Positions 1 to 8,111 of a stretch of DNA of 58,585 bases are shown here, in pieces. The position numbers and the translations under genes are program-made. Within the stretch, counting starts at the first letter, position 1; each line of letters starts with the position of its first letter. Below the pieces are notes generated by a model. The model ran no database searches. It had not been told where the DNA came from and saw only the letters and a list, made by a program, of their open reading frames with translations. The DNA lies in assembly GCA_030041335.1 (NCBI GenBank), contig JASHOB010000181.1, positions 1-58,585 on the forward strand. Direction: 5' to 3'. The stretch comes from Alphaproteobacteria bacterium. GTDB lineage: Bacteria; Pseudomonadota; Alphaproteobacteria; ATCC43930; CGMCC-115725.

Positions 1-340
1 TTGTGAGTGAAACGCTCAGTTGCGAGCCGCTCATAGGCCAGCTCGTTCCGGTGTCGGCGAATTCTAGGATCGATGGCCCGTTGTTGGTGCGCTTGAATAC
101 GCCGCCAAGCAAAATCGCTACACGACGGAACCTCCCGGTTCGGGCCTCGATCCGTGATATGCCGCGGCGCGCCGAATAGGCGGTGGGGCTGCGGCAATCG
201 TAAAGAAATTCAAAAGCGACGAGGCCGGCGGAACAAATGGGCAATACCGGACTTATTCGCTTGCGTTCATGATCGATGCTCGATGCTGCAAACGCTACGG
301 ATAGACCTAAGTCAGGGTGGGGGTTGGAGGCGCTTTCTTC
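1..340. other. Left-edge region, no recognisable gene
   Basis: This stretch lies downstream of the deaminase-like gene that ends at 341. A plus-strand frame is open from the window edge (position 3) to a TAG at 177-179, and an overlapping minus-strand frame is also open off the edge. Neither gives a protein I recognise, and both could be chance in GC-rich DNA. I see no T-run terminator, tRNA or repeat here. Confidence 0.3.
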
Positions 341-1936
341 TCACTGATGCCCGGCTTCGAATTTTGTCAGCGCGGCTTCGAGCTGCCATTGCAGACGCGC
401 CTTTAGGCTTGTTGCCAATAGCGCGGCGCAAGCGCCGCTTGGTTCGGCCGCGCCAATCGTGTCTGTCGCGCAGGCCGCATTGGGCACAAAATGGTCGACA
501 TCGGCCCACAGGTTGGCGCCGGGCGCGAACCCATAGGCCACGGCATTGCGCGACAACGTCACGAGTTGCCCGAAGCGCAAATGGTACTCGCGCGTCGCGC
601 GGACATATTCGTGGGTGAGATCGATACGCTCGACACCTTCATCGTCGGTGGACAGTGCAACCGGCACCCCGGCGGTCCAATAGGTCAGGAATGGATGTGC
701 CGCGCCGGTAATGCCCAGGATCTGCGCGTTACTGGTGAGATTGATCTCGACCAAAATGTGGCGTGCGGCCATATCGGCCATCAACTCCCGCCAATCGTTT
801 TCATGTTCGATGTCGACCCCATGACCGATTCGTCGCGCACCGGCGATTTCGACGGCCTCGCGGATATGGAAGCGCATGTCCTCGGGCCGAACGCGTCGCA
901 GGCCGCCGCGATGCCCCTCGACCAGCTCGCCGGCATGGAGCGACATCGCGACACGCGGATCGAGCCCGTGGAGATACTGAAACATGCGCATATGGAGCGA
1001 ATAATCGTGGAGGCTGATCGGGTCGTCTTCCGGCCCGACGATATTGAGCCCGACAAAGCGCGGATCCGCCTCGACCAGGCGGAAGGCGAGGACGTCTTGG
1101 GCGAACACCTCGGCCGGCGGGAAGACCCGTATGATCTGGGCAAGGTAGCGCACGGTTACGTCACATCCCGAGCGGCGTCTTGCCGGGTCGGCGCAATGAA
1201 GCAGGGCACGGGCCCGCGCCTCGCGTTGATCCACCTGTCGCCGCGCCACCGGAACAATCTGGTCGATTCCGGCCGCTATGAGCTTGTTTCTTACCCTTGC
1301 GAGGTCGCCGTCCCAGCCGACCTTCCTGGCGAGACGACGCGCCTCGGGCATGCCCGGCGACCACATCAGCTCAAGATAGACGGTATGATCGTTCGCCGCC
1401 TGCTGCAGCGCTTGCGCGAGCATGTCGCCTTCCCGGTCGGTCTCGGCGGCGGCAAACTTGTCGAAGGCGGCGAAGAAGTGATCGTGTCCGGTCTCGCCGT
1501 CGGGCCGGAAATACTTCATCGAGAATGCGCCGACCAGCGCGTCATAGAGCGGACGATTTTTGCGCAGGGCGCTGGCAGGGACGAGATTGCGCCCGCATGG
1601 CCCCTTTGTCAGCGCCAGCTCGTTCTCATCGATGCACAGCCCATCCGCGATCGCCCAGCCGATAAAGCTTTCGGCGTAAATCGCGCCGGAGAGGTGGTTG
1701 TGCAAATCGGCGCCTTTGGGGAAAGCCAGCAAAAAGGCATCGAGTTTCGCGGGATCGTTACGGATCCTGTCGAGATAGCGAGCCGTGGCCGCGGCCGGGT
1801 TGGGTGGGGTGGCGGTACAGGCCGATAGCGCGCCGAGCAAAGCTGCGGCCGCAAGCCGGAGGAGAAAATTCAGGAACCGACACCGCGGCGCGCCTGGACG
1901 GCGCCAATTCCGCCCGACGGCGCTTTGGTGCGCCAT
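341..1936 (-). CDS. Adenosine deaminase-family lipoprotein
   Basis: This is a metal-dependent amidohydrolase of the adenosine deaminase superfamily. Motifs seen are the metal-binding HxH in DLHNHLSGA, the active-site HAGE, RIGHGVDIE and the Asp pair in STDDEGV. An Arg-rich start, a hydrophobic stretch and the lipobox LSAC (Cys at about residue 40 of this start) predict a lipid-anchored extracytoplasmic enzyme, unlike cytosolic Add. That arrangement recalls secreted ADGF/ADA2 deaminases; the substrate, adenosine or another purine, is inferred. The start is uncertain: ATG at 1936 or 1954 overlaps msrQ by 67 or 85 bp. A CTG at 1873 that overlaps the msrQ stop would give an ideal short signal peptide. 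It follows msrQ on the same strand. Confidence 0.8.
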   Translation of the reverse strand: MAHQSAVGRNWRRPGAPRCRFLNFLLRLAAAALLGALSACTATPPNPAAATARYLDRIRNDPAKLDAFLLAFPKGADLHNHLSGAIYAESFIGWAIADGLCIDENELALTKGPCGRNLVPASALRKNRPLYDALVGAFSMKYFRPDGETGHDHFFAAFDKFAAAETDREGDMLAQALQQAANDHTVYLELMWSPGMPEARRLARKVGWDGDLARVRNKLIAAGIDQIVPVARRQVDQREARARALLHCADPARRRSGCDVTVRYLAQIIRVFPPAEVFAQDVLAFRLVEADPRFVGLNIVGPEDDPISLHDYSLHMRMFQYLHGLDPRVAMSLHAGELVEGHRGGLRRVRPEDMRFHIREAVEIAGARRIGHGVDIEHENDWRELMADMAARHILVEINLTSNAQILGITGAAHPFLTYWTAGVPVALSTDDEGVERIDLTHEYVRATREYHLRFGQLVTLSRNAVAYGFAPGANLWADVDHFVPNAACATDTIGAAEPSGACAALLATSLKARLQWQLEAALTKFEAGHQ

Positions 1937-2781
1937 TTCTCCGACAGCCTCCATAAGGTTGCCAGAATGGTTACGCCAATTCCTACCGCCATGACAATCC
2001 AGCCCGGGCGCAAACCGGCGGCCAAGCCGAAATTAGCCTGCCAGACGCGCCCGGCACGCACCCCCGTGAAGATGGCGTAATAGCCATACTCGCCGAGCGC
2101 GGTCAGAATCCCGGTGCCGATGCTGAGGAAAGCCAGCGTCCCGGTCGCGCTTGCGCGTCGCACCCCGAGCCGCAGCGCCAACAGGCGATAAATCAGGAGC
2201 CAGCCGATCAATCCCGCAAACCAGGTTGGCTCGAAGACATTGAGCTTTACCTGAATGAAATAATGGATCGTGCCGATTATGGCCGCCACATAAACGATGC
2301 GGTGCAGGATCTGCCAGTTGCGGCGCATTCGTCGCATCATCCCGTCGGTCGACGTCACCGCCAGGGCCGTCAACATAGACAACGCCGAAAACCCAAGCGT
2401 CAGGTAAAAGCGCCTGGCGATTTCCGATGCGACCGTGCCGAGGGCATATTTCTCATCGACGATATAGAAAGAGAAGTGGATGACAAGATAGCTGAAGGCC
2501 GCGACGCCGATCATGCGCCGGAGCAGAACGATGCGCGGCTGGTTGAAAATCTGGCGATACGGCGTGATCGCCAGAGTGATCGCGAGCAATCGGATACCCC
2601 AAAGGCCGGTTTCGTGTATCGTTTCCGTGATCGGCCGCGCGCCGAGTTGACGCGTTTCGAACCAATAGAGCGTGGTCAGCCCCGGCATGAAGAGCGCGGC
2701 AAAAACCGGTGCCTTCAGCGTCGAAAAACGGCCCGAATAATCGAGCCACGGTAGCCTTTTGTAGAATGGAAGGGATGCCAC
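1870..2781 (-). CDS. msrQ: MsrQ-like haem-binding membrane subunit (ferric reductase-like)
   Basis: This is an inner-membrane b-type haem protein of the ferric-reductase-like transmembrane family. MsrQ passes quinone-pool electrons to the periplasmic methionine sulfoxide reductase MsrP. The protein has the PWLDYSGRFS start typical of the family, five to six hydrophobic segments, and conserved His residues in LVIHFSFYI, LHRIVYVAA and IHYFIQVK that fit haem ligation. Length (303 residues with a GTG start) is somewhat above usual because of a C-terminal extension. No msrP gene is adjacent; the next gene is the lipoprotein deaminase. Family assignment is good, but the redox partner is unknown here. 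Confidence 0.82.
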   Translation of the reverse strand: MASLPFYKRLPWLDYSGRFSTLKAPVFAALFMPGLTTLYWFETRQLGARPITETIHETGLWGIRLLAITLAITPYRQIFNQPRIVLLRRMIGVAAFSYLVIHFSFYIVDEKYALGTVASEIARRFYLTLGFSALSMLTALAVTSTDGMMRRMRRNWQILHRIVYVAAIIGTIHYFIQVKLNVFEPTWFAGLIGWLLIYRLLALRLGVRRASATGTLAFLSIGTGILTALGEYGYYAIFTGVRAGRVWQANFGLAAGLRPGWIVMAVGIGVTILATLWRLSEKWRTKAPSGGIGAVQARRGVGS

Positions 2782-2932
2782 GCGCCAACCGGTCGAGATT
2801 GCCTTGGCCTAAAATGAAGCGGTTTCGCCGCAGGCGCAACTCACGGCGCGATCATATGTCGTTCACATGCTGGCGACCATGTCGTGAGGCGGGGCTAGGA
2901 TCGCCGCAAGACCAAAGGGTGGGAGGAATGGC

Positions 2933-3651
2933 ATGAAGCAAATTTGGGCTTTTGCCCTCGCGGCGCTCGTCGCGACGCTGGCGTCAATGCCGTCGCCGGC
3001 GACGCGATCGTGACGGGGCTCTTTCATGGCGTCCCGGAGCGTCATCCGCGGTTGGCGCCCGGCGGATTTGGCTTCGATCCGACTCTCGACAACTACCGCT
3101 ACGATCCGGCGCTGGCGAAGAGATTGCTGGCCGAGGCCGGATACGCCAATGGTTTTGTGATGCCGCTTTATTCGGCGGGTGCCAATTTCTACGGTTTTCC
3201 ACAGACGACTGAGGCGGTCATCCTCTATCTCAAGGCCGTCGGTATCGATGCGCAACTCAAGACCATTGAAGGCTCAAACGGGTTCGAATTCGTGCGCAAG
3301 GTACAGAATAATCCCGGCATCGAGTTCGTCGCGGTCTCGGGTATGCCGGTGGCGAATTCGGGCCTGCCCTCGCTCGATGCGCTGACGCCGTCGTATTTTT
3401 CTCGGTCGCCCTAGGTGCTCTGCAAATTTCCCGAGATCGACAACGGCATCCCGGAGGCGCTGTCGCAACTTGACGATAAGAAACGCGCCGACATGATCAA
3501 AAAAATGGAGAGATTTCTCTATGACCAGGTGGCATCAATCTCATTGTGGGACGGCATGTCCGTATTCGCGATGAAGAAAACCGTCGACTACCGGCCGATC
3601 GAGCACCGCATGCCTGTTGTGACCCTGCGGAATGTGACGGTGGCGGGGTAG
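2933..3651 (+). pseudogene. Remnant of a peptide/nickel ABC transporter binding protein (SBP family 5)
   Basis: An ATG at 2933 with a good upstream GGGAGGA encodes a signal peptide (MKQIWAFALAALVATLASMP), but its frame hits TGA at 3011-3013. Another frame then carries the C-terminal part of a family 5 solute-binding protein: YDPALAKRLLAEAGYANGF is the classic DppA/OppA-type motif. That frame is cut by TAG at 3412-3414 and continues in the same frame to 3651. A family 5 protein is about 500 residues, so most of the N-terminal lobe is missing. At least one large internal deletion or frameshift plus a nonsense mutation are needed. No permease or ATPase genes adjoin. It converges with the next gene, with 1 bp between stops. 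Confidence 0.8.
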
Positions 3652-3652
3652 G

Positions 3653-4969
3653 TTAGCGCTTTGCCACTCGCCGCGGCTTGGGCGGTATGATCAGGACCCG
3701 ATCGACGCGGCGCCCGTCCATGACCACGACCTCAAAGCTATAGCCAGCAACCGCGGTCCTGTCGCCGACCTTGGGGATGCGATTGACGCGTGCCATGATA
3801 AACCCGCCAAGCGTGTGGAAGTCGCCTTCGCCCTCGCCGGGCAACGACGCTAGTCCAATCGTGTCCCGCACCGTATCGATTGGCACCATGCCGTCGATCA
3901 GCCACGAGCCGTCGTCGCGCTTCACCACCGACGGATCGCCGGGCTCTTCCGGCGAAGCGATCTCACCGACCAGCGACGTCAGGATGTCGTGCAAGGTCAC
4001 GATGCCTTCGAGCTCGCCATACTCGTCGACGACGAGCGCCATCGGCGCTCCCGAGGCCTTGAAGATTTCAAGGGCGCGCAGAGCGGTGACGCTGGCCGGC
4101 ACGTAAAGGGGCGGGCGCAACACCGCACGCAGATCGAAGGCCTGGCCGCTGAGCGCCGCCGCTAGCATTCTTTTGCCTTCGACGATGCCAAGCACCTGCG
4201 GCGGTGTGCCTTCGACGACAGGAAACCGGGTGTGTGCGCTCTCGATGATCGTGCGCCGGTTGGTGTCTTCCGAATCCCCAAGATCAAGGAACTCGACCTG
4301 GGTACGGGGCGTCATGACGGCATTGACCGGGCGGTCGTCGAGCCGGAGCGCCATTTGCACGATCGCCGACTCGGTCCGCTCAAAAAAGCCAAGCGCGGTG
4401 CCCTCGCGCAGCATGATGGCAATTTCTTCGTCAGTGATGGCCTGTGTCTCGTTGGCATGCAGCGGTACCAGCCGCAATACCAGAGAACTTGTCCGTTCCA
4501 GGACCCATTCCGCCGGCCGCGCCGTCCGCGAAGCGAGGCGCAGGATGCGCGACAACATGCTGGCGATTGCCTCCGGTCGGCTCAACGCGATCCGTTTTGG
4601 GACGAGTTCGCCGAAGATCAGGGTCAGGTAGGAAATTACGGCGACGACGGCAAGAAAGCTGATTGCGGTGGCGTTGCGGGCCGACCAGCCGCCCAGCTCA
4701 ATCAGCCAACGATCGACGATGTCGGCCAGTGTCGCACCGCCGAGCACGCTCGCCAGCACGCTAATGGCGGTCATGCCGATCTGCACCGTCGACAGGAACC
4801 GGCCGGCATCCTGCTTCAGTTCAAGCGCGATACGCGCGCCCTCGCGGCCGTTGTCGGCGGCATACTGGAGTCGCGCTTTGCGCGCCGAAATAATCGCCAT
4901 CTCCGCCATGGAAAAAAATCCATTGACCAGGATCAGCAGCAGGATGATGGCGAACTTGACCCACGGCAT
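3653..4969 (-). CDS. CorC/HlyC-family membrane protein (DUF21-CBS-CorC_HlyC)
   Basis: The domain order is an N-terminal DUF21 membrane domain (hydrophobic segments near residues 5-25, 60-85 and 100-130), a tandem CBS pair (about 205-330, including EYGELEGIVTLHDIL) and a CorC_HlyC domain (about 345-430, with GGFIMARVNRIPKVGD). Such proteins are proposed to take part in magnesium or cobalt efflux or membrane integrity; the old name hemolysin is misleading. Length (438) is normal. It lies 23 bp downstream of rpsD on the same strand and may be read through from it. Confidence 0.88.
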   Translation of the reverse strand: MPWVKFAIILLLILVNGFFSMAEMAIISARKARLQYAADNGREGARIALELKQDAGRFLSTVQIGMTAISVLASVLGGATLADIVDRWLIELGGWSARNATAISFLAVVAVISYLTLIFGELVPKRIALSRPEAIASMLSRILRLASRTARPAEWVLERTSSLVLRLVPLHANETQAITDEEIAIMLREGTALGFFERTESAIVQMALRLDDRPVNAVMTPRTQVEFLDLGDSEDTNRRTIIESAHTRFPVVEGTPPQVLGIVEGKRMLAAALSGQAFDLRAVLRPPLYVPASVTALRALEIFKASGAPMALVVDEYGELEGIVTLHDILTSLVGEIASPEEPGDPSVVKRDDGSWLIDGMVPIDTVRDTIGLASLPGEGEGDFHTLGGFIMARVNRIPKVGDRTAVAGYSFEVVVMDGRRVDRVLIIPPKPRRVAKR

Positions 4970-4992
4970 CTCTGGTGCGCCGCGGGCAATAC

Positions 4993-5607
4993 CTATCGGG
5001 AATAGAACTCGATGACCAGGTTTGGCTCCATCCGTACCGGATAGGGCACGTCGGCGAGTTTGGGCGCGCGCACAAAGCTACCCTTCATTTGGTCATGATT
5101 GACTTGGAGATAGTCCGGCACGTCACGCTCGACCGACTTGGTGGCCTCGAGGACCAGCGCCATGGTCTTGCTCTTGGTGCGCAGCTCGATCTGATCGCCG
5201 TCCTTCAACAAATAGGAGCCGATATTGACGCGCTTTCCGTTGACCTGGATATGGCCATGATTGACCAACTGGCGTGCCGAAAACACGGTAGGCGCGAACT
5301 TGAGACGATAGACGACTGTCTCGAGCCGGCGCTCCAACAGCTCGATCAGATTCTCGCCGTTGTCGCCGCGGCGTCGCATCGCCTCGTCGTAGAAGCGGCG
5401 GAACTGCCGCTCGCCGATATTGCCGTAATAACCCTTGAGCTTTTGCTTTGCCATCAGCTGCGTGCCGAAGTCCGACGGCTTCTTGCGGCGCTGACCATGC
5501 TGGCCAGGACCGTATTCACGCTTGTTGAGGGGGCTTTTGCTGCGCCCCCAGAGATTGACGCCGAGGCGCCGGTTTATCTTGTACTTCGATTCCGCACGTT
5601 TGCTCAT
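4993..5607 (-). CDS. rpsD: 30S ribosomal protein S4
   Basis: Ribosomal protein S4 binds 16S rRNA early in small-subunit assembly. [20 protein letters not shown] begins the protein. The S4 N-terminal domain is followed by the S4 RNA-binding domain from about residue 94 ([21 protein letters not shown], then [12 protein letters not shown]-like sequence), and it ends in EFYSR. I chose the ATG at 5607 because the family starts at MSKR; an upstream in-frame extension has no homology. Length is 204 residues, as expected. As is usual in alphaproteobacteria it stands alone rather than in the alpha operon. A strong promoter sits in the end of trmJ. Confidence 0.97.
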   Translation of the reverse strand: MSKRAESKYKINRRLGVNLWGRSKSPLNKREYGPGQHGQRRKKPSDFGTQLMAKQKLKGYYGNIGERQFRRFYDEAMRRRGDNGENLIELLERRLETVVYRLKFAPTVFSARQLVNHGHIQVNGKRVNIGSYLLKDGDQIELRTKSKTMALVLEATKSVERDVPDYLQVNHDQMKGSFVRAPKLADVPYPVRMEPNLVIEFYSR

Positions 5608-5700
5608 GTCATCCGTTAGCGATGTTGTTGTTGGCCCGATAGGTCGCACCCGTCAGGGGGGACGGGGCATCTCTGCCCACTTTCTCGGGAATGGGCGGCG

Positions 5701-5728
5701 ACTATAGCGGCGAAAGCGGCCATGTCAA
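5701..5728 (-). promoter_or_regulatory. Sigma-70-type promoter of rpsD
   Basis: On the minus strand TTGACA (5728-5723) is followed after 16 bp by TATAGT (5706-5701), close to consensus in both boxes. It overlaps the last codons and stop of trmJ, so rpsD has its own start of transcription and a leader of roughly 90 nt. The leader contains a small hairpin, CCCGTC/GACGGG, that could be regulatory. Confidence 0.75.
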
Positions 5729-6501
5729 CGCGCCCCACCGCGCTTTTCGCGCACACCGACGAAGGCGGTGATTATGCCGTGAAGGGTGCGCAGCTCCTGT
5801 TCGGTGCATTCGGCGCGTTGGAATAGATTACGCAGATTGCGTACCATGCCAGGGCGCTTCTCGGCGGTGCGCAGAAAGCCGCTTCGCGCCAGCGCCTCCT
5901 CGAAATGGTCGAAGAAGCGAACCAGCTCCTGCTTGGTTGCCGGGCGCGAGTGGCCGGTCACCAGCTCGTCGGTCGGTGTCTGGTCGCCCGCCTGGAACCA
6001 CTCGTAGCCGATCAGGAGAACCGCCTGGGCGAGATTGAGTGAAGCAAAAGCGGGATTGAGCGGCACCCGAATGACGTGATCGCCCAAAGCAATCGCGTCG
6101 TTGAACAGGCCTGTCCGCTCCGGACCGAAGAGAACGCCGCAGGCCATACCACCCGCCATCGCCGCACGCATCTGGGCAGCCGCGGCGCGTGGCGTCAGCA
6201 CGCGCTTGACCATGTGGCGGTCTCGCGCGGTGGTAACATAGACATGACGGAGATCGGCGATCGCGTCCTCGGCACGGCCGTAGAGACGCACCCTCTCGAG
6301 CACCGCGTCGGCACCGCTCGCCGCCGCCACCGCCTTATCGTTGGGCCAGCCGTCACGCGGCGCCACCAGGCGCAAATCGGTCAGGCCGCAATTGAACATG
6401 GCCCGCGCCGCAGTGCCGATATTCTCGCCGAGCTGCGGCTCGACCAGGACAATGGCCGGGCCTTCGCGGAGCGCTTGGCGGCCGCGGTTGGTGCCGGCCA
6501 C
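5725..6501 (-). CDS. trmJ: tRNA (cytidine/uridine-2'-O-)-methyltransferase TrmJ
   Basis: This SPOUT-class enzyme uses S-adenosylmethionine to methylate the 2'-O of nucleotide 32 in tRNAs. The three SpoU knot motifs are present: EPQLGENIGTAARAM near residue 21, GVLFGPERTGL in the middle, and NPAFASLNLAQAVLLIGYE. A C-terminal helical extension of the TrmJ kind follows. I place the start at GTG 6501, 2 nt after the cimA stop, because GAGG lies six bases upstream; a GTG at 6528 would overlap cimA. Length is 258 residues, normal for TrmJ. Exact nucleotide specificity is inferred from the family. Confidence 0.85.
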   Translation of the reverse strand: MAGTNRGRQALREGPAIVLVEPQLGENIGTAARAMFNCGLTDLRLVAPRDGWPNDKAVAAASGADAVLERVRLYGRAEDAIADLRHVYVTTARDRHMVKRVLTPRAAAAQMRAAMAGGMACGVLFGPERTGLFNDAIALGDHVIRVPLNPAFASLNLAQAVLLIGYEWFQAGDQTPTDELVTGHSRPATKQELVRFFDHFEEALARSGFLRTAEKRPGMVRNLRNLFQRAECTEQELRTLHGIITAFVGVREKRGGAR

Positions 6502-6503
6502 CG

Positions 6504-8111
6504 TCAGCCTCGGCGGCCCAACCGCCACAGTCTGTAAGTGATGCTATCGATCAGGGCGTTGTACGAAGCGTTGATGATGTCGGACGACACGCCGACCGTC
6601 GACCAGCTTTCATGCTTGTCGCTGGTCTCGATCATCACACGCGTCACCGCCTTGGTGCCGGCCTGAGGCGTCAGGATGCGCACCTTGAAGTCGGTCAACT
6701 TGATTGATTGGAGTTCGGGATAGGCCGGGGTCAATGCTTTGCGCAATGCGGTGTTGAGAGCATCGACCGGACCGTCATGGCTCTCGGCCACTTCGAGGAA
6801 TGGCTGGCCGTTCAGAGCACCGTGGACCGTCGCCTCCGATATCGTGACGAGCTCACCTTTCGCATTCCAGCGCCGTTCGTCCATGACGCGATAGCGATGG
6901 ACGCGGAAATACTCCGGTACGGTCTCGATCATGCGTCGTGCCAACAGTTCAAAGCTGGCCTCGGCGCCGTCATAAGCATAGCCGTTGAATTCCCGCTCCT
7001 TCACCTCGTCGAGCAACACGCCGAGCTTTGGATGTTGGGGATCGACCTCGAATCCCGCGTCACGCAGACGAGACAGGATGTTGGAGCGTCCCGCCTGGTC
7101 CGATATCAGGATATGGCGCCGATTACCCACCCTTTCCGGCGGCACGTGCTCATAGGTGCGTGGGTCCTTCTCGACGGCCGAGACGTGCAGGCCGCCCTTA
7201 TGGGCGAAGGCGGCGTCGCCGACATAGGCGGCATGTCGGTTAGGCGCGCGGTTCAAGAGCTCATCGAGCAGCCGCGACACATGGGTAATCTGCTTAAGCC
7301 CATCCGGCGCGATCCCGGTCTCGAAACGGGCAGCGTAGCCATCCTTAAGCATCAACGTCGGGATCAGCGACACGAGATTGGCGTTGCCGCAGCGCTCGCC
7401 CAGCCCATTCAGGGTGCCTTGCACCTGGCGTGCGCCGGCGCCAATGGCGGCAAGCGTGTTGGCGACCGCGTTTTCCGTGTCATTGTGGGCGTGGATGCCA
7501 AGCCGGTCCCCCGGCACATGCTTGGCAATTTCGGCAACGATACGCTCGACCTCGTGCGGCAGGCTGCCGCCGTTCGTGTCGCACAGCACGACCCAACGCG
7601 CGCCTGCCTCGAGCGCGGTCTTGGCGCAGGCCAGGGCATAGTCGGGATTGGCCTTATAGCCATCGAAAAAATGCTCGGCGTCAAACATGGCCTCGCCCTG
7701 TTTGGCGGCGGCCGCGAGCGACTCCTTGATGAGGGCAAGATTCTCCTGGAGCGAAATGCCGAGCGCGACATCGACGTGAAAATCCCAGCTCTTGCCGACG
7801 ATACACGTGCCCGATGCGCGCGCGCCGAGCACGGCGGCAAGGCCGGGATCATTGGCCGTGCTGCGGCCGGCACGCTTGGTCATGCCGAAGGCGACGAGTT
7901 TGGCGTGTTTGAGCACCGGTGGATCGGCAAAAAATGCGGTGTCTGTCGGGTTGGCGCCAGGCCAGCCGCCCTCAACATAGTCGATGCCGACACTGTCGAG
8001 CGCGGCCGCGATCTGGCGCTTGTCGTGGACGCTGAAATCGACGCCTTGCGTCTGCGCGCCGTCGCGCAGCGTCGTATCAAAGAGATAGAGACGTTCGCGG
8101 ACCATTGCCAT
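6504..8111 (-). CDS. cimA: (R)-citramalate synthase
   Basis: It condenses pyruvate and acetyl-CoA to citramalate, opening a threonine-independent route to 2-oxobutyrate for isoleucine. The HMGL-like TIM barrel starts with LFDTTLRDGAQT (residues 9-20) and includes HAHNDTENA and GTLNGLGERCGN, which supply metal and acyl-CoA contacts. A LeuA-type dimerisation/allosteric domain occupies about residues 400-525. Length (535) and the GGWPGANPTD segment match the CimA branch rather than isopropylmalate or homocitrate synthase. Its ATG follows the cysS stop directly (TAAATG), so the two are probably co-translated. Confidence 0.92.
   Translation of the reverse strand: MAMVRERLYLFDTTLRDGAQTQGVDFSVHDKRQIAAALDSVGIDYVEGGWPGANPTDTAFFADPPVLKHAKLVAFGMTKRAGRSTANDPGLAAVLGARASGTCIVGKSWDFHVDVALGISLQENLALIKESLAAAAKQGEAMFDAEHFFDGYKANPDYALACAKTALEAGARWVVLCDTNGGSLPHEVERIVAEIAKHVPGDRLGIHAHNDTENAVANTLAAIGAGARQVQGTLNGLGERCGNANLVSLIPTLMLKDGYAARFETGIAPDGLKQITHVSRLLDELLNRAPNRHAAYVGDAAFAHKGGLHVSAVEKDPRTYEHVPPERVGNRRHILISDQAGRSNILSRLRDAGFEVDPQHPKLGVLLDEVKEREFNGYAYDGAEASFELLARRMIETVPEYFRVHRYRVMDERRWNAKGELVTISEATVHGALNGQPFLEVAESHDGPVDALNTALRKALTPAYPELQSIKLTDFKVRILTPQAGTKAVTRVMIETSDKHESWSTVGVSSDIINASYNALIDSITYRLWRLGRRG

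Noticed and set aside
3-179. Partial gene at the left edge (plus-strand open frame)
   Set aside because: The opposite strand is also open and neither translation resembles a known protein.
491-1828. Long plus-strand open frame of 445 codons opposite the deaminase
   Set aside because: It is antisense to a gene with clear catalytic motifs and has no recognisable protein features; GC-rich DNA leaves such frames open.
3412-3414. TAG in the binding-protein remnant as recoded pyrrolysine or readthrough
   Set aside because: The gene also lost its N-terminal lobe and changes frame after the signal peptide, so decay is the simpler reading.
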